A stretch of DNA of 64,000 nt, from positions 62,001 through 126,000 of the forward strand of contig CADDXC010000001.1 of assembly GCA_902809985.1 (NCBI GenBank), written 5' to 3'. Positions 36,021 to 45,405 of the stretch are shown here, piece after piece. The first letter of the stretch is position 1. Each line of letters starts with the position of its first letter. The notes under the pieces were generated by a model. That model searched no databases. It was not told where the DNA came from and worked only from the letters and a program-made list of their open reading frames with translations. This DNA comes from Clostridiaceae bacterium BL-3 (GTDB taxonomy: Bacteria > Bacillota > Clostridia > Clostridiales > Clostridiaceae). The position numbers and the translations under genes were made by a program.

Positions 36021-38159
36021 ATGGATAAAAAAATTTTAACAGTATGCCCCTATTGTGGTGCAGGATGTAACCTTTATTTATATGTAAGAGATAATAAAAT
36101 AATTAAGGCGGAACCAGCTAATGGTAGGACGAATGATGGTTCACTGTGCCTAAAGGGATATTTTGGTTGGGACTTTTTGAATGATCCCAAGATTTTAACA
36201 GCTCGTTTAAATAAACCTATGATAAGAAAAAATAATAAGCTGGAAGAAGTGTCCTGGAAGGAAGCTATTGATTTTACGGCTTCAAAATTGTTGGACATAA
36301 AAGAAAAATATGGTCCCGATTCAATAATGGGCACAGGATGTGCCAGAGGTTCGGGAAATGAAGCAAACTATGTTATGCAAAAATTTATGAGAGCAGCAGT
36401 GGGAACCAATAATGTAGATCACTGTGCCAGAGTCTGACATGCTCCTTCTGTAGCCGGTCTGGCTCGTGTTTTAGGAAATGGTGCTATGTCAAATGGAATA
36501 CATGAAATAGATGATACTGATTTACTGCTTATTTTTGGTTACAATGGGGCGTCTTCACATCCTATAGTTGCCAAAAGGATAGTTAATGCAAAGCAGAAGG
36601 GTGCAAAAGTTATAGTGGTGGATCCACGTATAACTGAATCAGGAAGAATAGCTGATCTTTGGCTGCCTATAAAGAATGGAACTAATATGGCTCTTGTAAA
36701 TGGTTTTGCAAATGCACTTATAAATGAAAAATTATATGATGAAGAGTATGTTAAAGATCATACCAGCGGATTTAAAGAATACAGTGCAATAGTGGAAAAG
36801 TACACTCCTGAGTATGTAGAAAAAATCACCAATATAAATGCCAGGGATATAGTAAAAGCTATGGAAATGTATTCTAGTGCTAAAAATGCAATGATACTCT
36901 ATGGAATGGGAGTTTGTCAGTTTGCACAAGCTGTAGATGTGGTCAAGGGATTGGCATCACTGGCACTTTTGACTGGAAATTTTGGAAGGGCTAATGTGGG
37001 AATAGGGCCGGTTAGAGGTCAGAACAATGTTCAGGGCGCCTGTGACATGGGAGTACTTCCCAATGTATATCCTGGGTATCAGAGTGTAACTGATGATAAA
37101 ATCAAGAGTAAATTTGAAAAAGCCTGGAAGGTCAAGCTTTCAAATAAAATAGGGTGTCATTTGACAGAAGTTCCCCGCAGGACTCTTAAAGAAAATAAGT
37201 TAAAGGCGTATTATATAATGGGGGAGGATCCGGTTCAAAGTGATCCTGATTCCGAAGAGATGAGAAGGACATTGGAGAAATTGGAATTTGTCATAGTTCA
37301 GGATATTTTTATGAATAAAACCTGTCTTTATGCAGATGTGATTTTACCGGCTACTTCCTGGGGAGAGCATGAGGGTGTATTCACCTGTGCGGATAGAGGG
37401 TTTCAAAGGTTTAGAAAAGTAGTAGAACCTAAGGGAGATGTTAAGCCTGACTGGCAGATAATTTCCGAAATATCCTCTGCCATGGGGTATCCTATGCACT
37501 ATGATAATACGGAGGAAATATGGGATGAACTCAGGAATCTATGTCCTAATTTTAAAGGGGTAACCTACGAAAGACTGGATAAACTGGGAGGAATTCAATG
37601 GCCATGTCCTTCAGAAGATCATCCAGGTACATCTTATCTATATGAAGGCAATAAATTCAATACGTCAACAGGCAGGGGAAATCTTTTTGCTGCGGAATGG
37701 AGGCCTCCTGTAGAATCTGTAGATGAAGAATATCCACTGGTTCTCTCCACTGTAAGGGAAGCAGGGCATTATTCTGTTAGAACCATGACCGGTAATTGTA
37801 GGGCACTTCAGCAGCTGGCAGATGAACCTGGATATGTGCAGATTAATTCTGAGGATGCAGATAGATTTAAGATAAAAGATGAACAGATTATGAGAATAAG
37901 CTCCAGAAGAGGTTCTGTTTTAGCCAGGGCGCTGGTGACAGAGAGGGTAAACAGAGGTGCAGTTTATATGACGTATCAGTGGTGGATAGGTGCGTGTAAC
38001 GAGCTTACCTCTAATAATCTTGATCCTGTGTCGAAAACTCCAGAATTAAAATATTGTGCCGTTAAAATAGAGGCTATAGAAGATCAAATAGAAGCGGAAA
38101 AATATGTAAAAGAAGAATATGATAAAATAAAGAGAAAGATGGGAGCAAAAGTACAATAG
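36021..38159 (+). CDS. fdhA: Selenocysteine-containing formate dehydrogenase catalytic subunit
   Basis: One 712-residue gene read through an in-frame UGA at 36435-36437 (codon 139), where the context HCARV-U-HAPSVAGL is that of Sec-type FDHs. The N-terminal [4Fe-4S] motif uses C9, C12, C16 and C43; the rest is the Mo/W-bisMGD fold (GTGCARGSGNEANYV, GPVRGQNNVQGACDMG, and the C-terminal dinucleotide-binding domain). It interconverts CO2 and formate, the first step of the methyl branch of acetogenesis. In C. autoethanogenum this subunit works in complex with the NADP-dependent Hyt hydrogenase, whose genes lie downstream here. ATG 36021 is preferred to 36015 because GGGGG at 36009-36013 then has seven-base spacing. 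Confidence 0.95.
36435..36468 (+). promoter_or_regulatory. Bacterial SECIS element for Sec139 of fdhA
   Basis: Just after the UGA (36435-36437), AGCC (36452-36455) pairs with GGCT (36461-36464) around a GGTCT loop, the loop sequence also used by E. coli fdhF. A lower stem CATG/CGTG (36438-36441 with 36465-36468) encloses it. The loop begins 19 bases after the UGA, proper for SelB binding. Confidence 0.85.
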
Positions 38160-38171
38160 GGGGAATATATT

Positions 38172-39371
38172 TTGATAAAATTATGTAAAGCTTTAGATGT
38201 AGTATTAGATAATGCATCATTACTTGAAAGTGAAACGATTCCACTGAATGAAGCTTTGAACAGGGTACTGGCGGAAAATATAAATTCAAAAGATAATTTA
38301 CCTCCATTTAATAAGTCATCTATGGATGGATATGCTTTAAAGAGCACTGATACTGGGGAAGGACAGTCAAAGTTTAAAATTGTTGGATCCATAAAAGCAG
38401 GAGATGTTCCTAGAACTGAGATAAAAAAGGGAGAAGCTATAAAGATAATGACAGGAGCTGCCGTACCAAAAGGTGCAGATGCAGTTATTCAGATTGAGAA
38501 AGTGAAGACCTGTAAAGATGAACTTGAAGTCTGTGGAAAAGTCTGTGAGGGAAAAAATGTATTGATGGAAGGGGAAGAAATAAAAAAAGGTGACTCTGTT
38601 TTTGAAAGGGGAACATTTTTAAGGCCTTCAGAAATAGGGATGCTGGCTTCTCTAGGATATGGCAGGGTTCAATGTTATAGAAAACCTAAAATTATAATTA
38701 TAACCACTGGTGATGAACTTGTGGGTGTAGATGACAAGATAACTGAGGGAAAGGTTAGAAATTGTAATGAATATGCTCTCGTGGCTTTAAGTAAGAATTT
38801 AAATGTAAGTGTAAAATCCTATGGAATAGTTGAGGATCAAAAGGAAAAAATTCTAGGTGCAGTAAAAAATGCACTTGAAGAAGGGGATATAGTCATAACC
38901 TCAGGCGGTGTATCCGTAGGGGATTATGATTTTATAGAAGATGTTCTTCATGAAATAGGGGCGGATATAAAGTTTACATCTGTGGAAGTAAAACCTGGCA
39001 AGCCGGTTACTTTTGCCACTTTCAAAAATAAACTGTTTTTTGGACTTCCGGGAAATCCTCTATCTGTTATAAATACTTTTGAAATTTTTGTAACACCAGC
39101 TGTAAAGAAAATGATGGGCAGAAAGGATGTAATAAATGATGAGTTTCCTGTGATTTTAGAGGATGACTTTAAGTCAAAAGGTGACAGAGATAATTATATA
39201 TATGTGAACATAGAAAAAAAAGACGGAAAGTATTATGCACGTAATACTGGAATGCAGAGCTCAAATGCACTTTTTACATTAACCCGTTCAAATGGTGTGA
39301 TAATTATTAAAAAGGGAATTAAGTCTGTAAGAGCTGGAGATATTTTAAATGGCAAATTCATATTTAAATAG
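38172..39371 (+). CDS. moeA: Molybdopterin molybdenumtransferase
   Basis: A 399-residue MoeA, which inserts molybdate (or tungstate) into adenylated molybdopterin. Blocks seen: DNLPPFNKSSMDGYAL, the metal-site KIMTGAAVPKGADAVIQIE, ITTGDELVG, TSGGVSVGDYDF and FGLPGNPLSVINTFEIF. The start is an unusual TTG, about nine bases after GGGGG; no in-frame ATG fits the family's N-terminus. It follows fdhA by 12 bp and overlaps mobB by 23 bp, so it supplies cofactor from within the FDH operon. Confidence 0.93.
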   Translation: MIKLCKALDVVLDNASLLESETIPLNEALNRVLAENINSKDNLPPFNKSSMDGYALKSTDTGEGQSKFKIVGSIKAGDVPRTEIKKGEAIKIMTGAAVPKGADAVIQIEKVKTCKDELEVCGKVCEGKNVLMEGEEIKKGDSVFERGTFLRPSEIGMLASLGYGRVQCYRKPKIIIITTGDELVGVDDKITEGKVRNCNEYALVALSKNLNVSVKSYGIVEDQKEKILGAVKNALEEGDIVITSGGVSVGDYDFIEDVLHEIGADIKFTSVEVKPGKPVTFATFKNKLFFGLPGNPLSVINTFEIFVTPAVKKMMGRKDVINDEFPVILEDDFKSKGDRDNYIYVNIEKKDGKYYARNTGMQSSNALFTLTRSNGVIIIKKGIKSVRAGDILNGKFIFK

Positions 39372-39876
39372 GAAGCCCGTTGTTTCTATAATTTCAGCTG
39401 GTTCTAATTCGGGAAAAACTACGTTGATAGAGGGAATAATAAAAAGTCTTAAAAAACGAGGATATAAAGCAGGTGTTATAAAATATGATGTGCATGAGTT
39501 TCAGATAGATCATCCGGGAAAAGACACTTATAGGTTTGCTGAAGCTGGGGCGGACAGTGTTGTAATTGCCTCAGACAATAAGGTGGCTTTGATAAAAAAA
39601 ACCGAAAAAAGGGAGAGCATAGAGAAACTTTTGGAACTTTTTCAAGATATGGATATTATAATAGTTGAAGGGTTTAAGAATAATATGTTTCCCAAGATAG
39701 AGGTTTATAGAAAATCTGTAAATTCCACACTGATCTATGGAAACTGCAGTGGTGATTTTACGAATTTTGCAGCTGTTGCCAGTGATGAAAATATGGAGCT
39801 GGATATACCTGTACTGGATTTGAATAACATAGAAGAAATAACGGATTTTATTGAAACAAATTTTATGGAGGGGTAA
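39349..39876 (+). CDS. mobB: Molybdopterin-guanine dinucleotide biosynthesis adapter protein
   Basis: A 175-residue MobB GTP-binding protein: P-loop SAGSNSGKTTLIEG, then HEFQIDHPGKDTYRFAEAGAD and the DIIIVEGFKN Walker B region. It assists MobA. It overlaps the end of moeA and is followed three bases later by the fdhD remnant. Confidence 0.93.
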   Translation: MANSYLNRKPVVSIISAGSNSGKTTLIEGIIKSLKKRGYKAGVIKYDVHEFQIDHPGKDTYRFAEAGADSVVIASDNKVALIKKTEKRESIEKLLELFQDMDIIIVEGFKNNMFPKIEVYRKSVNSTLIYGNCSGDFTNFAAVASDENMELDIPVLDLNNIEEITDFIETNFMEG

Positions 39877-39879
39877 AGT

Positions 39880-40188
39880 ATGGACAAGACATTTCAAATC
39901 AAGGTGAGCAAGTATGATGGGAAACACAGCAAAGTTGTGGATGAATTGGCCATATGTGAATATCCCCTAAATATATTTGTAAATGGAAGGCATCTAACTG
40001 TGCTTTTGTGTACACCGGAAAAACTTGAGGAATTGACTGTAGGATTTTTGATTTTTCATATAGTGATATCAAAATCTGCACCTACGTATCTTTCAATAAA
40101 ATTTGCTGAGGCCTTAAATGTCACCTTAGTAGGGTTTGTAAGGGAGAGGAGAATGAATGTATATACAAATCCCCAGCGAATAATATAA
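39880..40188 (+). pseudogene. fdhD: Internally deleted fdhD (formate dehydrogenase sulfurtransferase remnant)
   Basis: A 102-residue frame that joins the N-terminal part of FdhD (ELAICEYPLNIFVNGRHL, EELTVGFLIF) directly to its C-terminal part (SKSAPTYLSIKFAEALNVTL, VGFVRERRMNVYTNPQRI). Full FdhD is about 240-270 residues; the missing middle of some 150 residues contains the Cys-x-x-Cys loop that carries persulfide from IscS/NifS-type desulfurases to the FDH cofactor. The reading frame is kept and the ribosome-binding site (GGAGGGG) is intact, so a short protein may still be made, but it should not have sulfurtransferase activity. A second, whole fdhD elsewhere in the genome would be expected. 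Confidence 0.8.
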
Positions 40189-40247
40189 CTGGCATAGGGA
40201 CAATTTAGCGAATATTAAAATATTATTAAAGGAAGGTGAAATTTAAA

Positions 40248-40739
40248 ATGGAGAATGTATTGAAACAAGGTTTAAAAAGTGGTGATCTATCTGCACGGGA
40301 TGTAATTGAAAAATATCCTAAGGAGCAGCGGTATACCCTTGCAATACTTCAGGATATACAGAAAAAATATAAATATATACCCAGAGAAGCTCTGGAAAAC
40401 CTGGCTGTATATCTGGAGACTCCTCTTAGTAGGTTATATGGTATGGCTACTTTTTATAAAGCTTTGAGTCTCACTCCAAAGGGAGAAAATATAATAACAG
40501 TATGTGATGGAACGGCCTGTCATGTTGCAGGATCCATGATTGTGATGGACGAACTTGAAAAAGCAATAGGAATTAAACCAGGGGAAACTACCAAAGACTT
40601 AAAATTTTCTATAAATACAGTCAACTGTATAGGCTGCTGTGCTATAGCACCTGTAATGATGATAAATGAAAAGTATTATGGAAATCTGACTCCAAAGTCG
40701 GTCCGTGAAATTCTCAGTGAGTATAGGGGTGGGAAATAA
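40248..40739 (+). CDS. hytC: Electron-bifurcating hydrogenase subunit HytC (NuoE-like, [2Fe-2S])
   Basis: A 163-residue thioredoxin-fold ferredoxin subunit like NuoE/HydC. The [2Fe-2S] ligands lie in CDGTACHVAGS and the later NCIGCCAIAPVMMIN. First of six hyt genes; start ATG 40248 with GGAAGGTG at 40231-40238 (a GTG at 40236 lies inside that site). Its stop overlaps the next ATG by one base. In the complex it relays electrons near the flavin subunit. Confidence 0.92.
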   Translation: MENVLKQGLKSGDLSARDVIEKYPKEQRYTLAILQDIQKKYKYIPREALENLAVYLETPLSRLYGMATFYKALSLTPKGENIITVCDGTACHVAGSMIVMDELEKAIGIKPGETTKDLKFSINTVNCIGCCAIAPVMMINEKYYGNLTPKSVREILSEYRGGK

Positions 40740-42538
40740 TGGGTGATAAAAAGATTGTCAATGTGTGTTGTGGTACAGGTTGTTTAGCTAAGGGAAGTAT
40801 GGAGGTATATAAAGAGCTTAAATCACAGATAGCCAAATTGAATGAAAATTCAAATATAGATGTTGTGCTTAAGGCTACGGGATGTGATGGATTATGTGAA
40901 AAAGGTCCTGTGCTTAAAATATATCCAGACGATATTGCGTATTTTAAAGTTAAAGTTGGGGATGTAGGAAATGTTGTTGAGAAAACTCTTGTCAATGGTG
41001 AGATTATAGATAAGCTGCTTTATTTTGAAACTTCCACTAAAAAAAGGCTCAGAAATCACAAGGAAAGTGAGTTTTGCAAAAGACAGAATAAAATTGCTCT
41101 TAGAAATGTAGGAGAAATAGATCCTACTAGTATTGAAGATTACGTTGAAAGAGGAGGTTATAGAGCTCTAAAGAAAGCTATCAATACCATGAAACCCGAA
41201 CAGGTGCTTGAGGAGATATCAAAATCAGGACTTCGAGGAAGAGGAGGAGCGGGATTTCCCACAGGACGTAAATGGAAAACTGCCGCTGATATTGACACTA
41301 CACCTAAATATGTAGTCTGTAACGGTGATGAAGGGGATCCAGGGGCTTTTATGGACAGAAGCATAATGGAAGGAGATCCAAACAGTGTAATAGAAGGTAT
41401 GATTCTCTGTGCCTACGCAGTAGGGGGAACCAATGGATTTGCCTATATAAGAGATGAATATGGGCTTGCTGTAGAGAATATGCAGAAGGCCATAGATGCG
41501 GCGAGAAGAGAAAATTTGCTTGGTAAAGGTATACTTGGAAGTGATTTTTCCTTTGATATACAGATAGTAAGGGGTGGAGGAGCATTTGTATGCGGTGAGT
41601 CGACTGCTCTCATGTCGTCTATAGAGGGAAAAGTGGGTGAGCCCAGGGCCAAATATATACACACCACTGAAAAAGGCCTTTGGGGACAGCCAACTGTCTT
41701 AAATAATGTAGAAACCTGGGCAAATGTTCCTATAATAGTTGAAAAAGGTGGAGACTGGTATCATTCTATAGGTACTATGGAAAAGAGCAAGGGAACGAAG
41801 GTGTTTTCATTGGTTGGAAAAGTTAAAAATACCGGCCTTGTGGAAGTGCCTATGGGAACTACATTGAGAGAGATAATATTTGATATAGGCGGAGGAGTTT
41901 TAAATGACAGGAAGTTTAAAGCTGTCCAAATAGGGGGACCTTCTGGAGGGTGTCTGCCGGAAGAATACCTGGATCTAAAAGTTGACTATGATACTTTGGT
42001 GAAGGCAGATTCTATGATGGGTTCGGGTGGAATGATCGTAATGGATGACAGAACTTGTATGGTAGATGTAACCAGGTATTACCTGAGCTTTTTAGCAGAG
42101 GAATCCTGCGGGAAATGTGTACCCTGCAGAGAGGGAGTAAAGAGGATGCTGGAGATATTGACAGATATATGCGATGGCAAGGGCAAGGAAGGAGATATAG
42201 AGGAACTTCTTGAAATATCTTCTATGACCAGTCAGGCATCATTGTGCAGTCTCGGGAAAAGTGCACCTAACCCTGTAATAGCCTCTATTAGGTATTTCAG
42301 AGATGAATTTGAGGAACATATAAGAAATAAGAGATGTAGGGCAGGAGTTTGTAAAAAACTTACCACGTTTGGCATAGATGAAGATAAATGTGTAGGATGC
42401 GATGTCTGCAGGAAAAATTGTCCTGCTGAATGTATTACGGGAGAGGTGAAGAAAGTTCATAAAATAGATGCTGATAAATGTCTGAGATGCGGCAACTGTA
42501 TTAATATGTGCAGATTTGACGCTGTCAAAGTTCTATAA
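40739..42538 (+). CDS. hytB: Electron-bifurcating hydrogenase flavoprotein subunit HytB (NuoF-like)
   Basis: A 599-residue HydB/NuoF-type subunit: an N-terminal [2Fe-2S] thioredoxin-like domain (1-100; CCGTGCLAKGS, TGCDGLCEKGP), the FMN/NAD(P)-binding NuoF core (GLRGRGGAGFPTGRKW, CNGDEGDPGAFMDRS, RGGGAFVCGESTALM), the [4Fe-4S] ligands ESCGKCVPCREG, and a C-terminal 2x[4Fe-4S] ferredoxin domain (CVGCDVCRKNCP, CLRCGNCINMC). It is the likely bifurcation site and NADP-reacting subunit. It overlaps the long form of hytD by 23 bp. Confidence 0.95.
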   Translation: MGDKKIVNVCCGTGCLAKGSMEVYKELKSQIAKLNENSNIDVVLKATGCDGLCEKGPVLKIYPDDIAYFKVKVGDVGNVVEKTLVNGEIIDKLLYFETSTKKRLRNHKESEFCKRQNKIALRNVGEIDPTSIEDYVERGGYRALKKAINTMKPEQVLEEISKSGLRGRGGAGFPTGRKWKTAADIDTTPKYVVCNGDEGDPGAFMDRSIMEGDPNSVIEGMILCAYAVGGTNGFAYIRDEYGLAVENMQKAIDAARRENLLGKGILGSDFSFDIQIVRGGGAFVCGESTALMSSIEGKVGEPRAKYIHTTEKGLWGQPTVLNNVETWANVPIIVEKGGDWYHSIGTMEKSKGTKVFSLVGKVKNTGLVEVPMGTTLREIIFDIGGGVLNDRKFKAVQIGGPSGGCLPEEYLDLKVDYDTLVKADSMMGSGGMIVMDDRTCMVDVTRYYLSFLAEESCGKCVPCREGVKRMLEILTDICDGKGKEGDIEELLEISSMTSQASLCSLGKSAPNPVIASIRYFRDEFEEHIRNKRCRAGVCKKLTTFGIDEDKCVGCDVCRKNCPAECITGEVKKVHKIDADKCLRCGNCINMCRFDAVKVL

Positions 42539-42551
42539 GGAGGAGGCAAAT

Positions 42552-43307
42552 ATGAAGATTACGATAGATGGTAAAATATGCGAAGCTGAACCTGGAGAAT
42601 TTATATTGGAAGTGGCCAGAAGAAATAATATATATATACCTACCTTATGTCACAGTGATGCACTTCCGGGACTTGCCAGTTGTAGACTTTGTATAGTAGA
42701 GGTAATAGACAGAGGGCGTTCTAAAGTTGTAACTTCCTGTATATTTCCTATAAGTAAGGAAGTAGAGGTCGTGACTAATTCGTATAAGATAAGAAGGATG
42801 AGAAAAAATATAGTCATGCTGCTTCAGGCGAGGTGTCCTGCCAATAAAGAAGTGGCAGAACTTGCCAGGGCTTTTGAAGTTGAACAGAAAAGAGTGAAGA
42901 GGTTTAAACTGGACATGGAGGAAAATTGTATTTTATGCGGACTCTGTGCTAGAGCCTGCAAAGAACTTGGAGCCGGTGCCATATCCACAGTCAATCGAGG
43001 AATATATAAAAAAGTATCCACTCCCTATGGAGACCCCTCACCTGATTGTATAGGTTGTGCTTCCTGTGCAAATGTGTGTCCTACAAATGCAATAAAAGTG
43101 GTGGACTGGGATGGAGAGAGAAAAATATGGGGCAAGAAGTTTAAAATGGTAAAATGTGATCTGTGTGGAAAATATTTTGCAACAGAAGAACATGTAAAAT
43201 ATGCTTATAGCAGATTAAATATGGATCCGCCTGAAAAACTCTTATGCAGCACCTGTAAAAAGAAAATTGCCGCTAAGGATATAAAGGATATATTTGAAAC
43301 GGTATAA
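42552..43307 (+). CDS. hytD: Electron-bifurcating hydrogenase iron-sulfur subunit HytD (NuoG N-terminus-like)
   Basis: A 251-residue protein equal to the N-terminal third of NuoG/HydA: a plant-type [2Fe-2S] domain (HSDALPGLASCRLCIVE), a His-Cys cluster zone (LLQARCPANKEVAELA) and two [4Fe-4S] motifs (CILCGLCARACKE, CIGCASCANVCP), then a Cys-rich C-terminus (CDLCGKYF...CSTCKKK). It is a wire between flavin and hydrogenase subunits. AAGGAGGAGG points to the ATG at 42552, not the 42516 frame start. Confidence 0.92.
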   Translation: MKITIDGKICEAEPGEFILEVARRNNIYIPTLCHSDALPGLASCRLCIVEVIDRGRSKVVTSCIFPISKEVEVVTNSYKIRRMRKNIVMLLQARCPANKEVAELARAFEVEQKRVKRFKLDMEENCILCGLCARACKELGAGAISTVNRGIYKKVSTPYGDPSPDCIGCASCANVCPTNAIKVVDWDGERKIWGKKFKMVKCDLCGKYFATEEHVKYAYSRLNMDPPEKLLCSTCKKKIAAKDIKDIFETV

Positions 43308-43316
43308 AGTGTGGAT

Positions 43317-43346
43317 TTGTCCTGCTAATAGCTTGTCTTTTATAAT
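43317..43346 (+). promoter_or_regulatory. Possible internal promoter before hytE1
   Basis: TTGTCC (43317-43322), 18 bases, TATAAT (43341-43346) in the only sizeable gap (105 bp) of the hyt cluster. It would give extra transcripts of hytE1-A-E2. Weak -35, so tentative. Confidence 0.3.
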
Positions 43347-43412
43347 ATATTTTAATTGTGAATGGTATTTTACACGTTAAGTTTTAAATGAATGAAAGGT
43401 GGGTGAAGTCAA

Positions 43413-43970
43413 ATGAAACCAGATCTTAATTCCTTTGTAATAGTAGATCCTGATAAATGTATAGGATGTAGAGCCTGTGAAATTGCCTGTGCTGCAAAGC
43501 ATAGAGAGAAAAATAATCAAGGACGTACTATTGGAACTATGAATGGTGTTGTAACTCCGAGAAGATTTCTAGTGCAGAATAAGGGAACGGTTATGCCGAT
43601 ACAGTGTAGGCATTGTGAGGATGCTCCCTGTGCAAATTCCTGTCCAGTAGGGGCTATAGTTGAAAAGAATGGGAGTATAATTGTAAACGGGAAAAAGTGT
43701 ATAGGATGTAATACCTGTGCGTTGGTGTGCCCGGTGGGGGCGGTAAATTTACTGCCGAGAATTGAAAGCAAAATAGTTACAGGAGGAATTGGAGTTAAAA
43801 TTAAAGTTGCAGCCTATAAATGTGATTTATGCAAAGAGGAAGGCGGAGAGCCAGCCTGTGTCAGAGAATGTCCTGAAGATGCTCTTAGAGTAGTGGATCC
43901 AAGGGAGAGTAAGAAGGACCGCAGTGTAAAGGCTGCATTGGAGCTGCTTGAAGTAAATGGAGATGTTTGA
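43413..43970 (+). CDS. hytE1: HycB-like polyferredoxin subunit HytE1
   Basis: A 185-residue protein with four [4Fe-4S] motifs of the HycB/FdhB type: CIGCRACEIACAAKH, CRHCEDAPCANSCP, CIGCNTCALVCP and CDLCKEEGGEPACVRECP. It should transfer electrons between the hydrogenase and formate dehydrogenase. GGTGGGTG ribosome-binding site. It is a paralogue of HytE2 on the other side of hytA. Confidence 0.92.
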   Translation: MKPDLNSFVIVDPDKCIGCRACEIACAAKHREKNNQGRTIGTMNGVVTPRRFLVQNKGTVMPIQCRHCEDAPCANSCPVGAIVEKNGSIIVNGKKCIGCNTCALVCPVGAVNLLPRIESKIVTGGIGVKIKVAAYKCDLCKEEGGEPACVRECPEDALRVVDPRESKKDRSVKAALELLEVNGDV

Positions 43971-44012
43971 TAGGTAGTTATTAAAATTTAGGGAAAGAAG
44001 GGAATGTTTTAT

Positions 44013-45401
44013 ATGCTCACAGGTATTCCTATTATAAATATAGATAAAGAATTGTGTACAGGTTGCAGAAGGTGTGCAGAGGTGTGTCCGGTGGATGCCA
44101 TAGAGGGAGAGGAGGGTAAACCACAGTTCATAAACAAAGATAAATGCATAATGTGTGGACAATGCATTCAGATGTGCAAGGGTTATGAGTCCGTATATGA
44201 TGAAGTTCCTACTCCTATGAGTAAAAGGTTATTTGACAGAGGGCTATTGGAAGATGTCAATGAACCGCTTTTTGCGGCATATAATGTAAGTCAAGTAAAA
44301 AGAATTAAGGATATATTGAAAAACAGGGACGTGTTCAAAATTGTAGAATGTGCTCCTTCAGTAAGAGTTGCTCTGGGAGAGGATTTTGGATTGCCTCTTG
44401 GATCTTTGACTCCTGGAAAGATGGCAGCCGCACTGAGAAAACTTGGATTTGATAGGGTATATGATACTAATTTTGGAGCAGATCTTACTATAATGGAAGA
44501 GGGCAGTGAACTTTTGCAGAGGATAACGGAAAGAGGTGTACTTCCTATGTTTACATCCTGTTGTCCTGCCTGGGTGAAGTATATGGAGCAGACTTATCCT
44601 GAACTCCTTCCTCATCTTTCAAGTTGTAAATCACCTCAACAGATGGCAGGAGCTATTTTTAAAACATATGGAGCAAAAGTTGACGATGTTAATCCTGCGA
44701 GGATTTATACGGTATCTGTAATGCCGTGCACCTGTAAGGAATTTGAGTGTGAAAGAGATGAGATGCAGGATAGTGGATATAGAGATGTGGATGTAGCAGT
44801 AACTACCAGAGAACTGGCATATTTGATAAAAGATGCCCATATTGACTTCAATGAGCTGCAGGAGGAAGAGTTTGATGCACCGCTTGGGGTATATACTGGA
44901 GCTGGAACTATATTTGGTTCTACAGGTGGGGTTATGGAGGCAGCACTTAGGACGGGATATGAACTCTACACTAAAAAACCTATACCTAAAATAGATCTGA
45001 CTATGGTCAGAGGCGGTGAAGGATTCAGGGTAGCCCAGGTGGATTTAGGCGATTTTAAGCTGAAAGTGGCAGTTGTTTCCGGCTTAAAACATGTAAAAGA
45101 AGTGATGGAGAGTGTAAAAAATGGAAGATGTCATATCCATTTTATAGAAGTTATGACATGTCCTCAAGGATGTATAAGTGGAGGCGGCCAGCCTAAGGTA
45201 ATATTTGAATCCGACAGGGAAAATGCTTATAATAAAAGAAAAGAAGGTTTGTATGTGCATGATTCAAAGCTAAAATTTAGAAAATCACATGAAAACCCTG
45301 CAATAAAGAAATTATATAAAGATTTTTTAGAGGAGCCTCTGGGTTATAGATCTCATGAATTGCTGCATACAGAATACAAGTCTAGAAAAAGGGAGAATTA
45401 A
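44013..45401 (+). CDS. hytA: [FeFe]-hydrogenase catalytic subunit HytA
   Basis: A 462-residue [FeFe]-hydrogenase with two N-terminal [4Fe-4S] clusters (C15/C18/C21/C25 and CIMCGQCIQMC) and all three H-cluster motifs: TSCCPAWVKYMEQ, MPCTCKEFECERDE and EVMTCPQGCISGGGQP. The small-subunit segment is at the C-terminus. It makes or takes up H2, coupling to NADPH plus reduced ferredoxin or, with FdhA, to CO2 reduction. The 44004 ATG stands only about two bases after the GAAGGG site, so 44013 is the better start. Confidence 0.95.
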   Translation: MLTGIPIINIDKELCTGCRRCAEVCPVDAIEGEEGKPQFINKDKCIMCGQCIQMCKGYESVYDEVPTPMSKRLFDRGLLEDVNEPLFAAYNVSQVKRIKDILKNRDVFKIVECAPSVRVALGEDFGLPLGSLTPGKMAAALRKLGFDRVYDTNFGADLTIMEEGSELLQRITERGVLPMFTSCCPAWVKYMEQTYPELLPHLSSCKSPQQMAGAIFKTYGAKVDDVNPARIYTVSVMPCTCKEFECERDEMQDSGYRDVDVAVTTRELAYLIKDAHIDFNELQEEEFDAPLGVYTGAGTIFGSTGGVMEAALRTGYELYTKKPIPKIDLTMVRGGEGFRVAQVDLGDFKLKVAVVSGLKHVKEVMESVKNGRCHIHFIEVMTCPQGCISGGGQPKVIFESDRENAYNKRKEGLYVHDSKLKFRKSHENPAIKKLYKDFLEEPLGYRSHELLHTEYKSRKREN

Positions 45402-45405
45402 AAAA

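Noticed and set aside
36015-38159. Formate dehydrogenase gene broken by a stop codon at 36435
   Set aside because: Both halves are in the same frame, the UGA is at the conserved Sec position and a SECIS hairpin follows, so it is recoding and not a pseudogene.
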